Assembly (NCBI GenBank): GCA_963807385.1
Contig: CAWEBQ010000002.1
Span: 372,001-436,000, forward strand
Reading direction: 5' to 3'
Length of the DNA: 64,000 nt
DNA from: JBDTSW01 sp963807385
Lineage (GTDB): Bacteria; Actinomycetota; Thermoleophilia; Solirubrobacterales; 70-9
The position numbers were made by a program, and so were the translations under genes. The notes under the pieces were generated by a model. That model was given only the letters and a program-made list of their open reading frames with translations, ran no database searches and was not told the origin of the DNA. Positions 50,348 to 59,450 of the stretch are shown here, in pieces (the stretch's first letter is position 1; every line of letters starts with the position of its first letter).

Positions 50348-51991
50348 ATGTCGGAGACCGGACCAAAACGCTCCAACGCGGGCGCCGACTGGCTCACCCC
50401 GCCCGAGGACCAGCAGGGGCTCAGCGCCTACGTCGAGACCCTGCGCGAGCGCTTTTGGGTCCTGGCGATCACGCTCGCGGTGGCCACCGCAGCGGCCGTC
50501 CTCTACGTAACGACCGCGGAGGACGTCTATAAGGCCGAGGCGGACATCCTCGTGTCGCCGGTTCCGTCCTTCGAGGGCTCTCCCGCCCTGGGCCTCCCGT
50601 TGATCCGGGAATCGTCGGATCCCACCCGCGACATCGAGACCGCATCGCGTCTGATAACGACCGAGGCGGTCGCCAGGCGCGTCAAGGAGGACCTGGACTC
50701 GCCGTTGTCGGCCCAGGACCTGCTCGACGACGTCGACGCCGAACCCGTGGCCCAGAGCCAGCTGGTCGCGGTTACCGCCGAAGGGGAGACTGCGGAATCC
50801 GCATCGGAGCTGGCCAACGCCTTCGCCGAGCAGGCCGTAGCGGAGCGCATTGACCAGCTGCAGGCCGTGGTCGAGCGCCAAGGCGCCGCCGTGGCGGCCT
50901 CCGGGGCCGGGGCTCGCGCGGTGGAGCGCGACGAGGCCCTCCTCGGGCGTCTGGCCAGCGCGTCGGAGCTTCAGGTCGCGACGCCTGCAACGCCCCCCGA
51001 GCGGCCGGCCTCGCCACGGCGCAAGCTCAGCCTTGCCGCCGGCATCGCAGCCGGGCTCGTCCTCGGAGTCGCCCTGGCCTTCGCCTGGCAGGCGATCGAT
51101 CCTCGGCTGCGTCGCGAAGAGCAACTCCGCCGCCGCTACCGGCTGCCGATCCTCGGCCGGATCCCCCAACAGGCGAGGAGCCCCGTGCGGGGGCCAATCG
51201 CCCCCGGCAGCCTCTCGGCCTCGAGCTCTGAGGCCTTCCGCACCCTGCGGGGGACGCTCACGAGCGGCGCCCACTCGGGATCGCGATCGATCCTGGTCAC
51301 GGGTTCCTCGCCTGCGGAAGGCAAGTCGACGACTGCGATCAACTTGGCATCCGCGCTTGCGGCCGGCGGCAAGAGCGTGATCCTGATCGAGGGGGACCTG
51401 CGCAAGCCGACGATTGCCCGCTCGCTCGAGGTGACGCCCGAGGCCGGGCTCGTCAGCGTCCTGATCGAGAGCGTCTCGCTGGAGGACGCGCTGACGGAGA
51501 CGGAGACCTTCGGGGCGAGGCTGCGGTTGCTGCTGGCGGACTATCAGGGGGATTGGATCAGCGAGCTCTTCACGCTCCCGGCGGCCCAAAGGCTGATCGA
51601 CGACGCGAAGGCCATGGCGGACTACGTGGTGATCGACTCACCGCCGCTCGCCGACGTCATCGACGTTCTGCCGCTGGCCAAGCACGTCGATGGCCTGCTC
51701 CTGGTCGCACGGCTGGGCCACACGCGGATCAAGAAGCTCTCCGAGCTGGCCGACCTGTTGGCGGAGAACTCGATCCGGCCCGCGGGCTTCGCGCTCGTGG
51801 GGACCGCCCGGCCGTCACGGAGCTCTTACCAGTACTACGTGGCGCAGGGCGGCCGGCTGTCCCAGCCGCGTGCGTCGGGGCCGCCGGCCAGCGGCGACCG
51901 TAAGTCGGGCGGCGCCCAGACTCCGTCACCGAAGCCGATCGCCTATGGCGGGAGGTCCCGGGCGTCGGGCTCGCCGCCGGCCGACGGCTGA
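50348..51991 (+). CDS. Polysaccharide co-polymerase / bacterial tyrosine kinase (Wzz-Wzc type)
   Basis: 547 residues from ATG 50348. An N-terminal Wzz domain has two membrane helices (WVLAITLAVATAAAVLYV at about 37-54; LSLAAGIAAGLVLGVALAFA at about 225) around an extracytoplasmic loop. The cytoplasmic kinase has Walker A SSPAEGKSTT (about 319), Walker A' VILIEGDLRKP (about 347) and Walker B YVVIDSPP (about 425). The C-terminus has only a short Tyr cluster (SYQYYV), unlike E. coli Wzc. It would set polymer length and control export by autophosphorylation. It precedes a Wzy-like gene. Confidence 0.88.
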   Translation: MSETGPKRSNAGADWLTPPEDQQGLSAYVETLRERFWVLAITLAVATAAAVLYVTTAEDVYKAEADILVSPVPSFEGSPALGLPLIRESSDPTRDIETASRLITTEAVARRVKEDLDSPLSAQDLLDDVDAEPVAQSQLVAVTAEGETAESASELANAFAEQAVAERIDQLQAVVERQGAAVAASGAGARAVERDEALLGRLASASELQVATPATPPERPASPRRKLSLAAGIAAGLVLGVALAFAWQAIDPRLRREEQLRRRYRLPILGRIPQQARSPVRGPIAPGSLSASSSEAFRTLRGTLTSGAHSGSRSILVTGSSPAEGKSTTAINLASALAAGGKSVILIEGDLRKPTIARSLEVTPEAGLVSVLIESVSLEDALTETETFGARLRLLLADYQGDWISELFTLPAAQRLIDDAKAMADYVVIDSPPLADVIDVLPLAKHVDGLLLVARLGHTRIKKLSELADLLAENSIRPAGFALVGTARPSRSSYQYYVAQGGRLSQPRASGPPASGDRKSGGAQTPSPKPIAYGGRSRASGSPPADG

Positions 51992-52024
51992 TGGTGATGC
52001 CTCGAGCAGGCTGACCGGGGCGCC

Positions 52025-53461
52025 GTGGCGGAACGGATCGACCCCGGCCCATGGCTTGCCTCCGCCGCGATCGCCGTGGCGGCGGGTGCGATCGGCCTCC
52101 TTGCCGCGAGCGACCCTGCGCTGAGCGTGGGGCTGATGGTCGGCGGGGCGTTCCTGCTGATCGCGTTCAACAACCTGACGGCGGGGCTCTCCGCGATGAT
52201 CCTGCTCGCGTATCTGCAGACGCTGCCGGCCGTCGCGGGCTCCGGGCTGAGCGCGAGCAAGGTGGCGAGCGCGGTCTTGATCCTCGCCTGGTTCGCCCTG
52301 GTCACGACCCGGGTTCGCACCCGCGACTGGTTCTGGGTCTCGCACCCCTACCTGACGGCGCTCCTCGCCGCCTTCCTCGTTTGGACGACGTTGAGCGCGG
52401 TCTGGGCCGAGAGCTCGGGCGCGGCCCTCACCTCCGTGGGTAGCTACGTCCTCGCGGCCTCGCTGTTCCCGATCGCCTTCTCGGCGGTGCAAAGCGAGAC
52501 GGACGTCCGCCGCCTCCTGATGGTCCTGGCCGTGGCGGCCTTCGCGGCGGCGGTCTACGGCTTCGCGTTGCAGCCCAGCGCGGACGCCGCCAGCGGGGCG
52601 CCGGACGCCGCCGGGCAGTTGGACCGGCTGTCCGGCTCGATCGGCGATCCGAACCAGTTCGCCGCCCGCGCGTTGCCCGGGGCGGTGATCGCCATGGCGC
52701 TGGCGTTCGTGGTCAAGAGCACGGCGGGGCGGGTGTTCTTCGCGGGTGCTGCGATCGCCTGCGTGGCGGCGACCGTGCTCTCGCTGTCGCGGGGGGGCCT
52801 TATCGCCCTGTTCGCGATCGGCCTGATCGCGCCGCTCGTCATCGCGCCGGCGCGGGGTCGCATCGCCCTGGCCAGCCTGGCCGGCATGGCGGCCGCAATC
52901 GCCGTGTTCTTCGTGGCGACGCCGCCCGAGGCCCGCGAGCGGATCACCCGTTCCGACGGCGGGAACGGCAGGACCGACATCTGGAACATCGGCTGGCGGA
53001 TGGTCGAGGCCCAGCCCGTTCACGGCGTGGGCGCCGGCAACTTCGAGATCAGCTCGATTCACTACCTGGTCCGCCCAGGGGCGATCCGGTTCGACGAGTA
53101 CTTCGTGGACGACCCCAAGGTGGCGCACAACACCTACCTCCACGTCCTGGCCGAGAACGGCATCGTCGGCGCGGCGCTCTTCCTGGCGATCACAGGGGCG
53201 GCGACGGCGTGCGCGATGCGCGCCGCCCAGCGGTTCCGCCGGATCGGCGCGCGTGAGCTCGCGATCATGTCCGAGGGGCTGGTGATCGCGGTCATCGGGG
53301 TGCTCGTCGCGAACTTCTTCATCTCCGAGCAGTTATCGAAGCTGGTCTGGCTGCTGCTCGCCATCGGCCCGGCGCTACTGGCCCTGGCTCGCGAGCGCGA
53401 GCGCGCTCACGCCGCCGCGGCCGGTGACGCTGTTCCGGTTGCGGGAAGCACCTCGTCGTAG
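52025..53461 (+). CDS. O-antigen ligase/polymerase (Wzy-like)
   Basis: 478 residues with about 11-12 membrane helices and one long periplasmic loop (about 300-370: DGGNGRTDIWNIGWRMVEAQ, HGVGAGNFEISSIHYLV, DDPKVAHNTYLHVLAENGIV). The NG-R-x-x-W and H-N-x-x-L motifs of that loop match the O-antigen ligase/Wzy family. It polymerises or ligates undecaprenyl-linked glycan units outside the membrane. Start GTG 52025, 33 bp after the kinase gene. Its 3' end overlaps the convergent glycosyltransferase by 55 bases. Confidence 0.85.
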   Translation: MAERIDPGPWLASAAIAVAAGAIGLLAASDPALSVGLMVGGAFLLIAFNNLTAGLSAMILLAYLQTLPAVAGSGLSASKVASAVLILAWFALVTTRVRTRDWFWVSHPYLTALLAAFLVWTTLSAVWAESSGAALTSVGSYVLAASLFPIAFSAVQSETDVRRLLMVLAVAAFAAAVYGFALQPSADAASGAPDAAGQLDRLSGSIGDPNQFAARALPGAVIAMALAFVVKSTAGRVFFAGAAIACVAATVLSLSRGGLIALFAIGLIAPLVIAPARGRIALASLAGMAAAIAVFFVATPPEARERITRSDGGNGRTDIWNIGWRMVEAQPVHGVGAGNFEISSIHYLVRPGAIRFDEYFVDDPKVAHNTYLHVLAENGIVGAALFLAITGAATACAMRAAQRFRRIGARELAIMSEGLVIAVIGVLVANFFISEQLSKLVWLLLAIGPALLALARERERAHAAAAGDAVPVAGSTSS

Positions 53462-54522
53462 ACCCCGAGCGTTCCCGCGACCATCCGGTCTAGGGAGAAT
53501 CGGGCGCGCTGGCGCTCCCGCGCCTGCACCCCGAGCGCCCGTGCCCGGGCGGGATCGTCCAGTAGGCCGATCAGGGCCTGGCCGAGGGCTTGCGCGTCCT
53601 GCGGCGGGACCAGTGTGCCCGTTACCCCGTCCTCGATCGCCTCGGGAACACCGCCCACCGCGGTGGCGACGATCGGGAGCCCGAAGCTCATCGCCTCGAG
53701 GATCGAGTACGGGAAGGACTCGGCCCAGGACGGGCCGACGAAGAGGTCGGACGTCTCGAGCAGCGGGTTGACGTCGTCGAGACTGCCCAGGAAGTCAACC
53801 GATCCGGCGACGCCATTGCAGGTCGCCACCGCCTTCAGGTAGCGCCCCTCGGCCCCGCCGCCGGCGATCGCCAGGCGGCATCCAGGGTGCGCTCGCAGAA
53901 CCGGCACCATGGCCTCGAGCAGGGTGTCCACCCCCTTTCCGGGCCGCAGCCCGGCGACGGCGCAGAGCCGCGGTGCCGCCGCGCCGGGCCCTAGCGCGGC
54001 GGCGATGGCGTGATCGCGCTGTATCCCGTTGTGGACGACGCGGATCCGCGAGCGCGGCCCCACGCGCGCCGCCAGCCGGGCCTCCGCCTCGCACACGCAC
54101 AGCACGCGGGTCGCGATCGGGCCCACCAGGCCCTCGAGCCCGCGGTAGATGGAGCGCTCGCCCGCCTCAAAGTGGCCCGCGAAGGCGTACCCGTGAGGGC
54201 TGTAGACGATGGGCACATGGCGATTGACGAGATGGCCGAGCCGGGCCAGGACCCCACCCTTGTTTCCGTGCGCGTGGACGATGTCGGGCCTGAAGGTTCG
54301 CGTGATTCGGGCGAGCGCGGCGACGCCGCGGAGGTCCGCCGCAGGGGCGATCTCGCGGGCCATCTCCAGCGGCAGCACCGGCACCGGGCCGGTGGCGTCG
54401 TGGCGGTGTGGGCCGCATATCGCAACCGTGTGACCGTGGTCGTGAAGGGCGCCGGCCAGTTGCACGACATGGGTGAAGGCGCCGCCCTCGCCCGCCCTGA
54501 TCACCATGAGGACCCTGGTCAT
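53407..54522 (-). CDS. Glycosyltransferase family 4
   Basis: 371 residues from ATG 54522. TRVLMVIRAGEGGAFTHVVQ opens the acceptor domain, RPDIVHAHGNKGGVLARLG and YSPHGYAF are conserved, and the donor domain carries RVVHNGI, LCAVAGLRPGKGVDTLLEAM and ESFPYSILEAMSFGLPIVAT (the E-x7-E motif). A GT-B retaining enzyme that adds a sugar from an NDP-sugar to a lipid-linked glycan. It is closely similar in layout to the GT4 at 58289 (GEGGAFTHV versus SEGGAFGHV), so the two look like paralogues. Overlaps the next GT4 by ATGA. Confidence 0.9.
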   Translation of the reverse strand: MTRVLMVIRAGEGGAFTHVVQLAGALHDHGHTVAICGPHRHDATGPVPVLPLEMAREIAPAADLRGVAALARITRTFRPDIVHAHGNKGGVLARLGHLVNRHVPIVYSPHGYAFAGHFEAGERSIYRGLEGLVGPIATRVLCVCEAEARLAARVGPRSRIRVVHNGIQRDHAIAAALGPGAAAPRLCAVAGLRPGKGVDTLLEAMVPVLRAHPGCRLAIAGGGAEGRYLKAVATCNGVAGSVDFLGSLDDVNPLLETSDLFVGPSWAESFPYSILEAMSFGLPIVATAVGGVPEAIEDGVTGTLVPPQDAQALGQALIGLLDDPARARALGVQARERQRARFSLDRMVAGTLGVYDEVLPATGTASPAAAA

Positions 54523-55691
54523 GCCCAGTCCCCCCACCCCGTCGTGGCGCTCGGTTCGTTTCGCCCTGCGATCGCGTCCAGGTACTCTCGCTCGATCTCG
54601 GTCACCATCCGTCCGAGGCCGAACCGGTCCGCGACGATCTCACGTGCGCGCCGGCCCATCGCGACGCGTTCCTGGCGATCTTCTGCCAGCCGGCGGATGG
54701 CGTCCCCCAGGCGGTCCACGTCCCCCGGGGGCACGAGCAGCCCGCTCCCCCCGTCGTCCACCATCTCGGGGATGCCGCCGACCGCGGAGGCGACGACCGG
54801 CAGGCCGTGCGCCATCGCCTCGATGACCGCGATCGGCAGGGACTCGAACTCGGAGGGGAGGGCGAACACGTCCAGCGCGGCGAGCGCGGGCCCCGGGGTC
54901 CCTCCAAACGGGAACACGCGGACGGACTCCTCCGCCCCCCGTGTGCGGATCAGCTCCACGAGGCGCGCGCGCTCCGGGCCGTCCCCGACCACGGCGAACC
55001 TAACCCCTCCGGCACGCCCAAGGCGCGCCCCTGCCTCGATCAGGCGCTCGAGGCGCTTCTGGGTCCTGAGCGCGGTCACTACTCCGACGAGGATCCCACC
55101 TTCCTTGAACGCGATCAACTCCGGGTCAGGGGGATCGCCGCCCGTGACCGCGACGCCGTTGTAGATCACCCGGCGCCGATTCGGGCGGACCACGGAATGG
55201 GCTGCCGCCTCGCGGCATTCATATCGGGAGACGCAGATCAGCCGCGTGGTCATGGTGCCCAGCGTGCGCTCCGCCCGGATCACGAGGCGACGTCGCAGCC
55301 AGGCTGCGTGCCGCCGCTCGTGAGGGTTGCTGATGAACGCGAAGCAGTGCGGTGTGTACAGCACCGGCGTCCGCCGGGTCCATCCGAGCGGGCGGAGTAC
55401 GGCCCCGGCCTTGGCGCCGTGGGCGTGGATCACGTCGGGGCGCTCCTCCTGCAGAACCCCGGCGAGCGCCCGCGCCGCGGCGAGGTCGTGCCGCGGCGCG
55501 ATCATCGAACCCACGAACGGGATCGGCCGAAACTCGATCCCCGCGTCCCCGATCCGACCGCGGATCGGGCCATCCTCGGGCCCGGCGACGATCACGCGGT
55601 GGCCCCGGGCGGCCAGTCCTGCGGACAGGCCGACGACGTGCTCGGCGACGCCCCCGTCGGGCGGCTCCAGGCTCTGCAGGATGGTTGCCAT
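54519..55691 (-). CDS. Glycosyltransferase family 4
   Basis: 390 residues from ATG 55691. N-domain: SLEPPDGGVAEHVVGLSAGL, RPDVIHAHGAKAGAVLRPLG, YTPHCFAFISNPHERRHAAW; C-domain: RRVIYNGVAV, VGVVTALRTQKRLERLIEAG, ALPSEFESLPIAVIEAMAHG with E-x7-E. It uses an NDP-sugar donor to extend a surface glycan. It sits between two other GT4 genes in the leftward operon. Confidence 0.9.
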   Translation of the reverse strand: MATILQSLEPPDGGVAEHVVGLSAGLAARGHRVIVAGPEDGPIRGRIGDAGIEFRPIPFVGSMIAPRHDLAAARALAGVLQEERPDVIHAHGAKAGAVLRPLGWTRRTPVLYTPHCFAFISNPHERRHAAWLRRRLVIRAERTLGTMTTRLICVSRYECREAAAHSVVRPNRRRVIYNGVAVTGGDPPDPELIAFKEGGILVGVVTALRTQKRLERLIEAGARLGRAGGVRFAVVGDGPERARLVELIRTRGAEESVRVFPFGGTPGPALAALDVFALPSEFESLPIAVIEAMAHGLPVVASAVGGIPEMVDDGGSGLLVPPGDVDRLGDAIRRLAEDRQERVAMGRRAREIVADRFGLGRMVTEIEREYLDAIAGRNEPSATTGWGDWA

Positions 55692-55695
55692 CAGC

Positions 55696-56811
55696 TCATC
55701 TTGCCGCGGGCGAGGATTCCGCCCGTGCTCCCAGGTCGCGGTATACCGAGCTGAGCTCGCTCACCATGCGGTCGATCGTGAACCGCGAGGCGATGCGGTC
55801 ACGTCCGCTCCGGCCGACGGCGAGCGCCAGATCCCGATCCTGAAGATAGGGGCCCAGGGCGTCCGCGTAGCCCCCGGGCGTCGCATCGGTCACGAGCGCT
55901 CCCGCCCCACCGACGATCTCCTCGATGCCGCTCTCCGCCGGCGCCACCACCGGCCGAGCCATGCCCATCGCTTCGAGGAGGACCAGCGGGGCGCCCTCGG
56001 CTGGAGTCCGCCGGCGAGGGGACCGGCTGGCCAGGGCGACGACCCGGGCCTCGCCGTAGACGCTCCCGACGTCGTCGACCCAGCCCAAAAGCTCCACCCG
56101 GTCCTCCACGCCCAGCTTCGCCGACAGCGCTCGCAGCCTCGCGCGGTCGCCGGGCGCGTTCGGGTGGTCGGCGCCCGCGATCTCCAGTCTCCCGGGGAGC
56201 CCCCGATCGCGGAGCACGGCCACCGCTCGGATCAAGGTGTCATGGCCCTTGCTCGGGATCAGCGTGCCTGCGCTGACGATCACCGGGTCGGGCGACAGCA
56301 CCGGCGGCGTGGGGGGGAGGCGGACGCCTGGGTACACGACGGAGGTCCTGTCCTGAAGTCGCGCAGGAAACGTCGCGGCCACGGCGCTCGAGACGCAGAC
56401 GATGTGCTCGCAGCGGGGCCCGACCAGCCGCGGGGCGAGCCAGTCGAAGTCGTGGCCGTGCTTCATCCAGACAAGGGGGGCGCCGAGGCGCCGGGCCAGG
56501 GGGGCGCCCAGCATCGCCGCCTTGGTGCCGTTGGCGTGGATGGCCGTGACCCCGCGACCTAGCAGCCTCCTGCCCAGCGCGCGTGCCGCGGCCGGGATAA
56601 GGGGGAGCGACCGTTTCCCGGGCAGCGGATGGACGAACAGATCAACGCCCAGCTCGCGCAGCCGCTCGCCCAGTGGCCCGCGGGCCATCACCAGCGCGAT
56701 CACCTCGAACTCCTCTCTCAGCCCGATCACGAGGTTGACGAGCACCTCTTCCGAGCCGCCCGTTCCCCCGAACGGATGGATAACCAGCAGGGTCGGCCGG
56801 TCGTCGGTCAC
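55696..56811 (-). CDS. Glycosyltransferase family 4
   Basis: 371 residues from GTG 56811. The upstream continuation of the frame overlaps the flippase gene and is rejected. TLLVIHPFGGTGGSEEVLVN and IHANGTKAAMLGAPLARRLG in the N-half; VVYPGVRLPPTPPVLSPD, VSAGTLIPSKGHDTLIRAVA and EGAPLVLLEAMGMARPVVAP in the donor half. The GTGA overlap with the flippase stop shows coupling. The next gene starts 4 bp after this stop. Confidence 0.88.
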   Translation of the reverse strand: MTDDRPTLLVIHPFGGTGGSEEVLVNLVIGLREEFEVIALVMARGPLGERLRELGVDLFVHPLPGKRSLPLIPAAARALGRRLLGRGVTAIHANGTKAAMLGAPLARRLGAPLVWMKHGHDFDWLAPRLVGPRCEHIVCVSSAVAATFPARLQDRTSVVYPGVRLPPTPPVLSPDPVIVSAGTLIPSKGHDTLIRAVAVLRDRGLPGRLEIAGADHPNAPGDRARLRALSAKLGVEDRVELLGWVDDVGSVYGEARVVALASRSPRRRTPAEGAPLVLLEAMGMARPVVAPAESGIEEIVGGAGALVTDATPGGYADALGPYLQDRDLALAVGRSGRDRIASRFTIDRMVSELSSVYRDLGARAESSPAAR

Positions 56812-58292
56812 GGCCCGGATGCCTCCCTTCGGATGCTCGGAATCGACGCGAGCTGATCGCGGGCGAGACGGGCGGCGAAGTCGAAGTCCTCGGGGCTGGC
56901 GACCCGCTCGGTGGCTAGGAGCACCGCCCCGTACACGAGCAGCCCGATCGGCGCCGTGACCAGCGCCGGACTCCCGAGTGCAAGCACCACCGAGAGCATC
57001 GCGGCCCCGGCCAAGAGCGGGGCCCCGAACGTCGCGCCGAGCGCCATCCCCCCGATCCGCCGAGCTGAGATCACCAACGCGGCGGCGGCAAACAGCCCCT
57101 CCGAGACGAGCATGGCAAGAGCCGCGCCGTTGGCGCCGTTGGCGGGGATCAGGGCGAGATTGAGCCCGACGTTGAGGGCGGCGATGACCGCGGTGAGCGC
57201 GATGATCCCCTGGGAGCGGCCGCGGGAGACGACCAGCGCGATGCACAGGGTGACGACCCCGATCAGGGGCACGGCCGGGGCGAGCAGCCGCAGTGGCTCC
57301 GCCGCCGCGGCGAGCTCGTCCCCGAAGATCGTCGTCAGCAGCGGCTCGGCGAAGACGCCGAAGATGATGCCGACCGGGAGCAGGCAGGCGATCGCGAACT
57401 TGATCGAGCGCTCGAACACGTAGGCGAGGGTCGGGGTCGTCGTGCTTCCGAGATACGCGTACATCGCCGCGAACGCGGCCACCATGGCAAACGGGATGAA
57501 CAGCGTCGCCTCGAACATCCTGTACGCGGCGCCGTACCGGCCCACCTCGACGTCGGTGGAGAGCTGTCCGAGGATCACGGCGTCCAGGCGGAACAACACC
57601 AGCATGAACACTCCCTCCAGCGCGAACGGGAGGCTGCGGGAGGCCAGACGCGCCCACCGGGCAGGGTCCGGCGACCACGGGGGCATTCCGATCGAGCGCC
57701 GCAATAGCAACGCCCCACACAGCAGGCCCGTGGCGGCTCCGGCGACGTAGGCCCCGGCCACGGTGACGATCCCGAACCCGACCGCGAGGGCGGTCAGGCC
57801 CAGGGCGGCGGTGACGGTGCGCTGCACGAGGACGACCGTCGCAACCGGTCGGCCGCGCTCATACGCCGTGAACAGCCCGAACACCGTCCGCGCAAGCGAG
57901 TCGATCGCGAAGCCGGCGATTAGGAGAGCCACCGCGGCTCGCGTCTGACCGTCGTAGTCCAGGACGATCGAGAGCAGCATCATTCCCGCGGCCACGGGAA
58001 CCAGCAGCGTGAGCTTCAACGCGAGGACGTCGGAGAACAGCCGGAGCCGACGCTCCGGGTCGCGGGCAACCTCACGGGTCATGTAGCGGTCCAACCCGAG
58101 ATCAACGATGACGAGCCCCAGTTCGGCGAACGAGGCCGCGAGGACGAATACGCCGAGACCGGAGGCGCCCGTCGCGCGGGCGATGCCGGCGTACAGAGCC
58201 AGCGTGGCCAGCTTGCCCGTGATCTCGGCCGCCGCCCGCACCGCCGTGTTCCCGAGCGCCCGCTTCGCGGCGCTCTCGGCGGGGCCGCTCAT
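56808..58292 (-). CDS. Oligosaccharide flippase (Wzx-like, MOP superfamily)
   Basis: 494 residues, about 13-14 membrane helices. Starts GNTAVRAAAEITGKLATLAL, typical of polysaccharide-biosynthesis flippases; GVFVLAASFAELGLVIVDLG, SLPFALEGVFMLVLFRLDAV and ALVVSRGRSQGIIALTAVIA follow. It moves lipid-linked repeat units across the membrane for Wzy. It overlaps both neighbours by four bases (ATGA and GTGA). A second flippase lies at 61159. Confidence 0.88.
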   Translation of the reverse strand: MSGPAESAAKRALGNTAVRAAAEITGKLATLALYAGIARATGASGLGVFVLAASFAELGLVIVDLGLDRYMTREVARDPERRLRLFSDVLALKLTLLVPVAAGMMLLSIVLDYDGQTRAAVALLIAGFAIDSLARTVFGLFTAYERGRPVATVVLVQRTVTAALGLTALAVGFGIVTVAGAYVAGAATGLLCGALLLRRSIGMPPWSPDPARWARLASRSLPFALEGVFMLVLFRLDAVILGQLSTDVEVGRYGAAYRMFEATLFIPFAMVAAFAAMYAYLGSTTTPTLAYVFERSIKFAIACLLPVGIIFGVFAEPLLTTIFGDELAAAAEPLRLLAPAVPLIGVVTLCIALVVSRGRSQGIIALTAVIAALNVGLNLALIPANGANGAALAMLVSEGLFAAAALVISARRIGGMALGATFGAPLLAGAAMLSVVLALGSPALVTAPIGLLVYGAVLLATERVASPEDFDFAARLARDQLASIPSIRREASGP

Positions 58293-59401
58293 CGCACCCC
58301 GAGCTCGGCGTATACGTCGAGCGTGCCGTCGACCATGCGATCGAAGGTGAACCGCTCCCGCATCCGCTCACCCGCCCGCGAGGCCAGCTCGCCCGCCCGC
58401 ACCGGGTCGTCGAGCAGCCCGAGGATCCCATCCGCCAGCGCATCGGGATCCCGCGGGGGCACAAGGCGCCCGGTGTCACCGTCCACGATCGCCTCGCCGG
58501 TCCCCCCGACATCCGTCGCCACGGTCGGGATCCCCGCCGCCATCGCCTCGAGCACTGAGTAGGGGAAGGCCTCGGCCCAGGCGGAGTTGACGAACACGTC
58601 GGCGCCCGCCAGGACCGACGGCACGTCCGACGTCTGCCCGAGGAGGCGCACCGATGGCGCGATGCCGAGCTCGGCGACGTGACGGACGAGAGCCTCCCTG
58701 TGGCCCCCCTCTCCGGCGATCGCCAGGGTTGCGGAGGGCGACGCGGCCAGCACGCGCGGAAGCGCGTCGAGCAGGCTCAGGAGGCCCTTGCGGGGATGAA
58801 GCTCGGCGACGGCGCAGATCACGGGTCCCCGCTCGCGCAGGGCGAGGATCCGCGAGTCCGTACCGGTCGCCGGCGTGAAGTCGATCCCGTTGTGGACCAC
58901 CCGCGCGCGGGCTCCGGATCCGATCCTGACGGCGAGCTGCCGCTCAGCCTCGCAAACGCAAAGAACACAGGTCGCGAGCGGCGCCATCGCCCGTTCGATC
59001 AACTCGTAAGCCGCGCGCTCCGCTCGCCTGGAGAAGTAGTTCGCGAAGGCGTACTGATGCGGCGTGAACACGACAGGCGTCTGCGGCCGGGCCGCGCGGG
59101 CGAGCCGCGCAAGCGTCGCCGCCTTCGAGCCATGGGCGTGGATCAGGTCCGGTCGCCAGCGTCGGTACACCGCGCCCAACTCCCGCACCCCCCTGAGGTC
59201 CGCCTGTGGCGCAATCGGCTGGACCATCTCGACGAAGATCATCTCCAGCCCGCGGTCGGACACGGCCCCAAGGTCCTCGCTGGCGTGCGGGCCGCACACA
59301 CCGACCTCGTGCCCGCGCCCGACCAACTCGCTGCCCAGCCGGGCCACGTGGCCGAAGGCCCCGCCTTCGCTGGGCCGGACCACCATCAGGATGCGCGCCA
59401 T
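58289..59401 (-). CDS. Glycosyltransferase family 4
   Basis: 370 residues from ATG 59401. ARILMVVRPSEGGAFGHVAR, RPDLIHAHGSKAATLARLAR, FTPHQYAFANYFSRR; C-half RVVHNGIDF, CAVAELHPRKGLLSLLDALP, EAFPYSVLEAMAAGIPTVAT. It is a likely paralogue of the GT4 at 53407. First gene of the leftward operon; TAGCAT (59410-59415, this strand) lies 8 bp upstream with no SD, so probably leaderless. Confidence 0.9.
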   Translation of the reverse strand: MARILMVVRPSEGGAFGHVARLGSELVGRGHEVGVCGPHASEDLGAVSDRGLEMIFVEMVQPIAPQADLRGVRELGAVYRRWRPDLIHAHGSKAATLARLARAARPQTPVVFTPHQYAFANYFSRRAERAAYELIERAMAPLATCVLCVCEAERQLAVRIGSGARARVVHNGIDFTPATGTDSRILALRERGPVICAVAELHPRKGLLSLLDALPRVLAASPSATLAIAGEGGHREALVRHVAELGIAPSVRLLGQTSDVPSVLAGADVFVNSAWAEAFPYSVLEAMAAGIPTVATDVGGTGEAIVDGDTGRLVPPRDPDALADGILGLLDDPVRAGELASRAGERMRERFTFDRMVDGTLDVYAELGVR

Positions 59402-59409
59402 ACTGGGGG

Positions 59410-59415
59410 ATGCTA
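59410..59415 (-). promoter_or_regulatory. -10 box of the leftward glycan operon
   Basis: TAGCAT on the minus strand, 8 bp from the GT4 ATG, in the 49-bp gap between divergent glycan operons. No equally clear box serves the rightward operon. Confidence 0.45.
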
Positions 59416-59450
59416 TTCGCCGTGATCCGCCGTGCCCCGAGTCGAATCCA

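Noticed and set aside
53407..53461. LPATG at the C-terminus of the GT4 protein
   Set aside because: Only about nine small residues follow and the protein is cytoplasmic, so this is chance.
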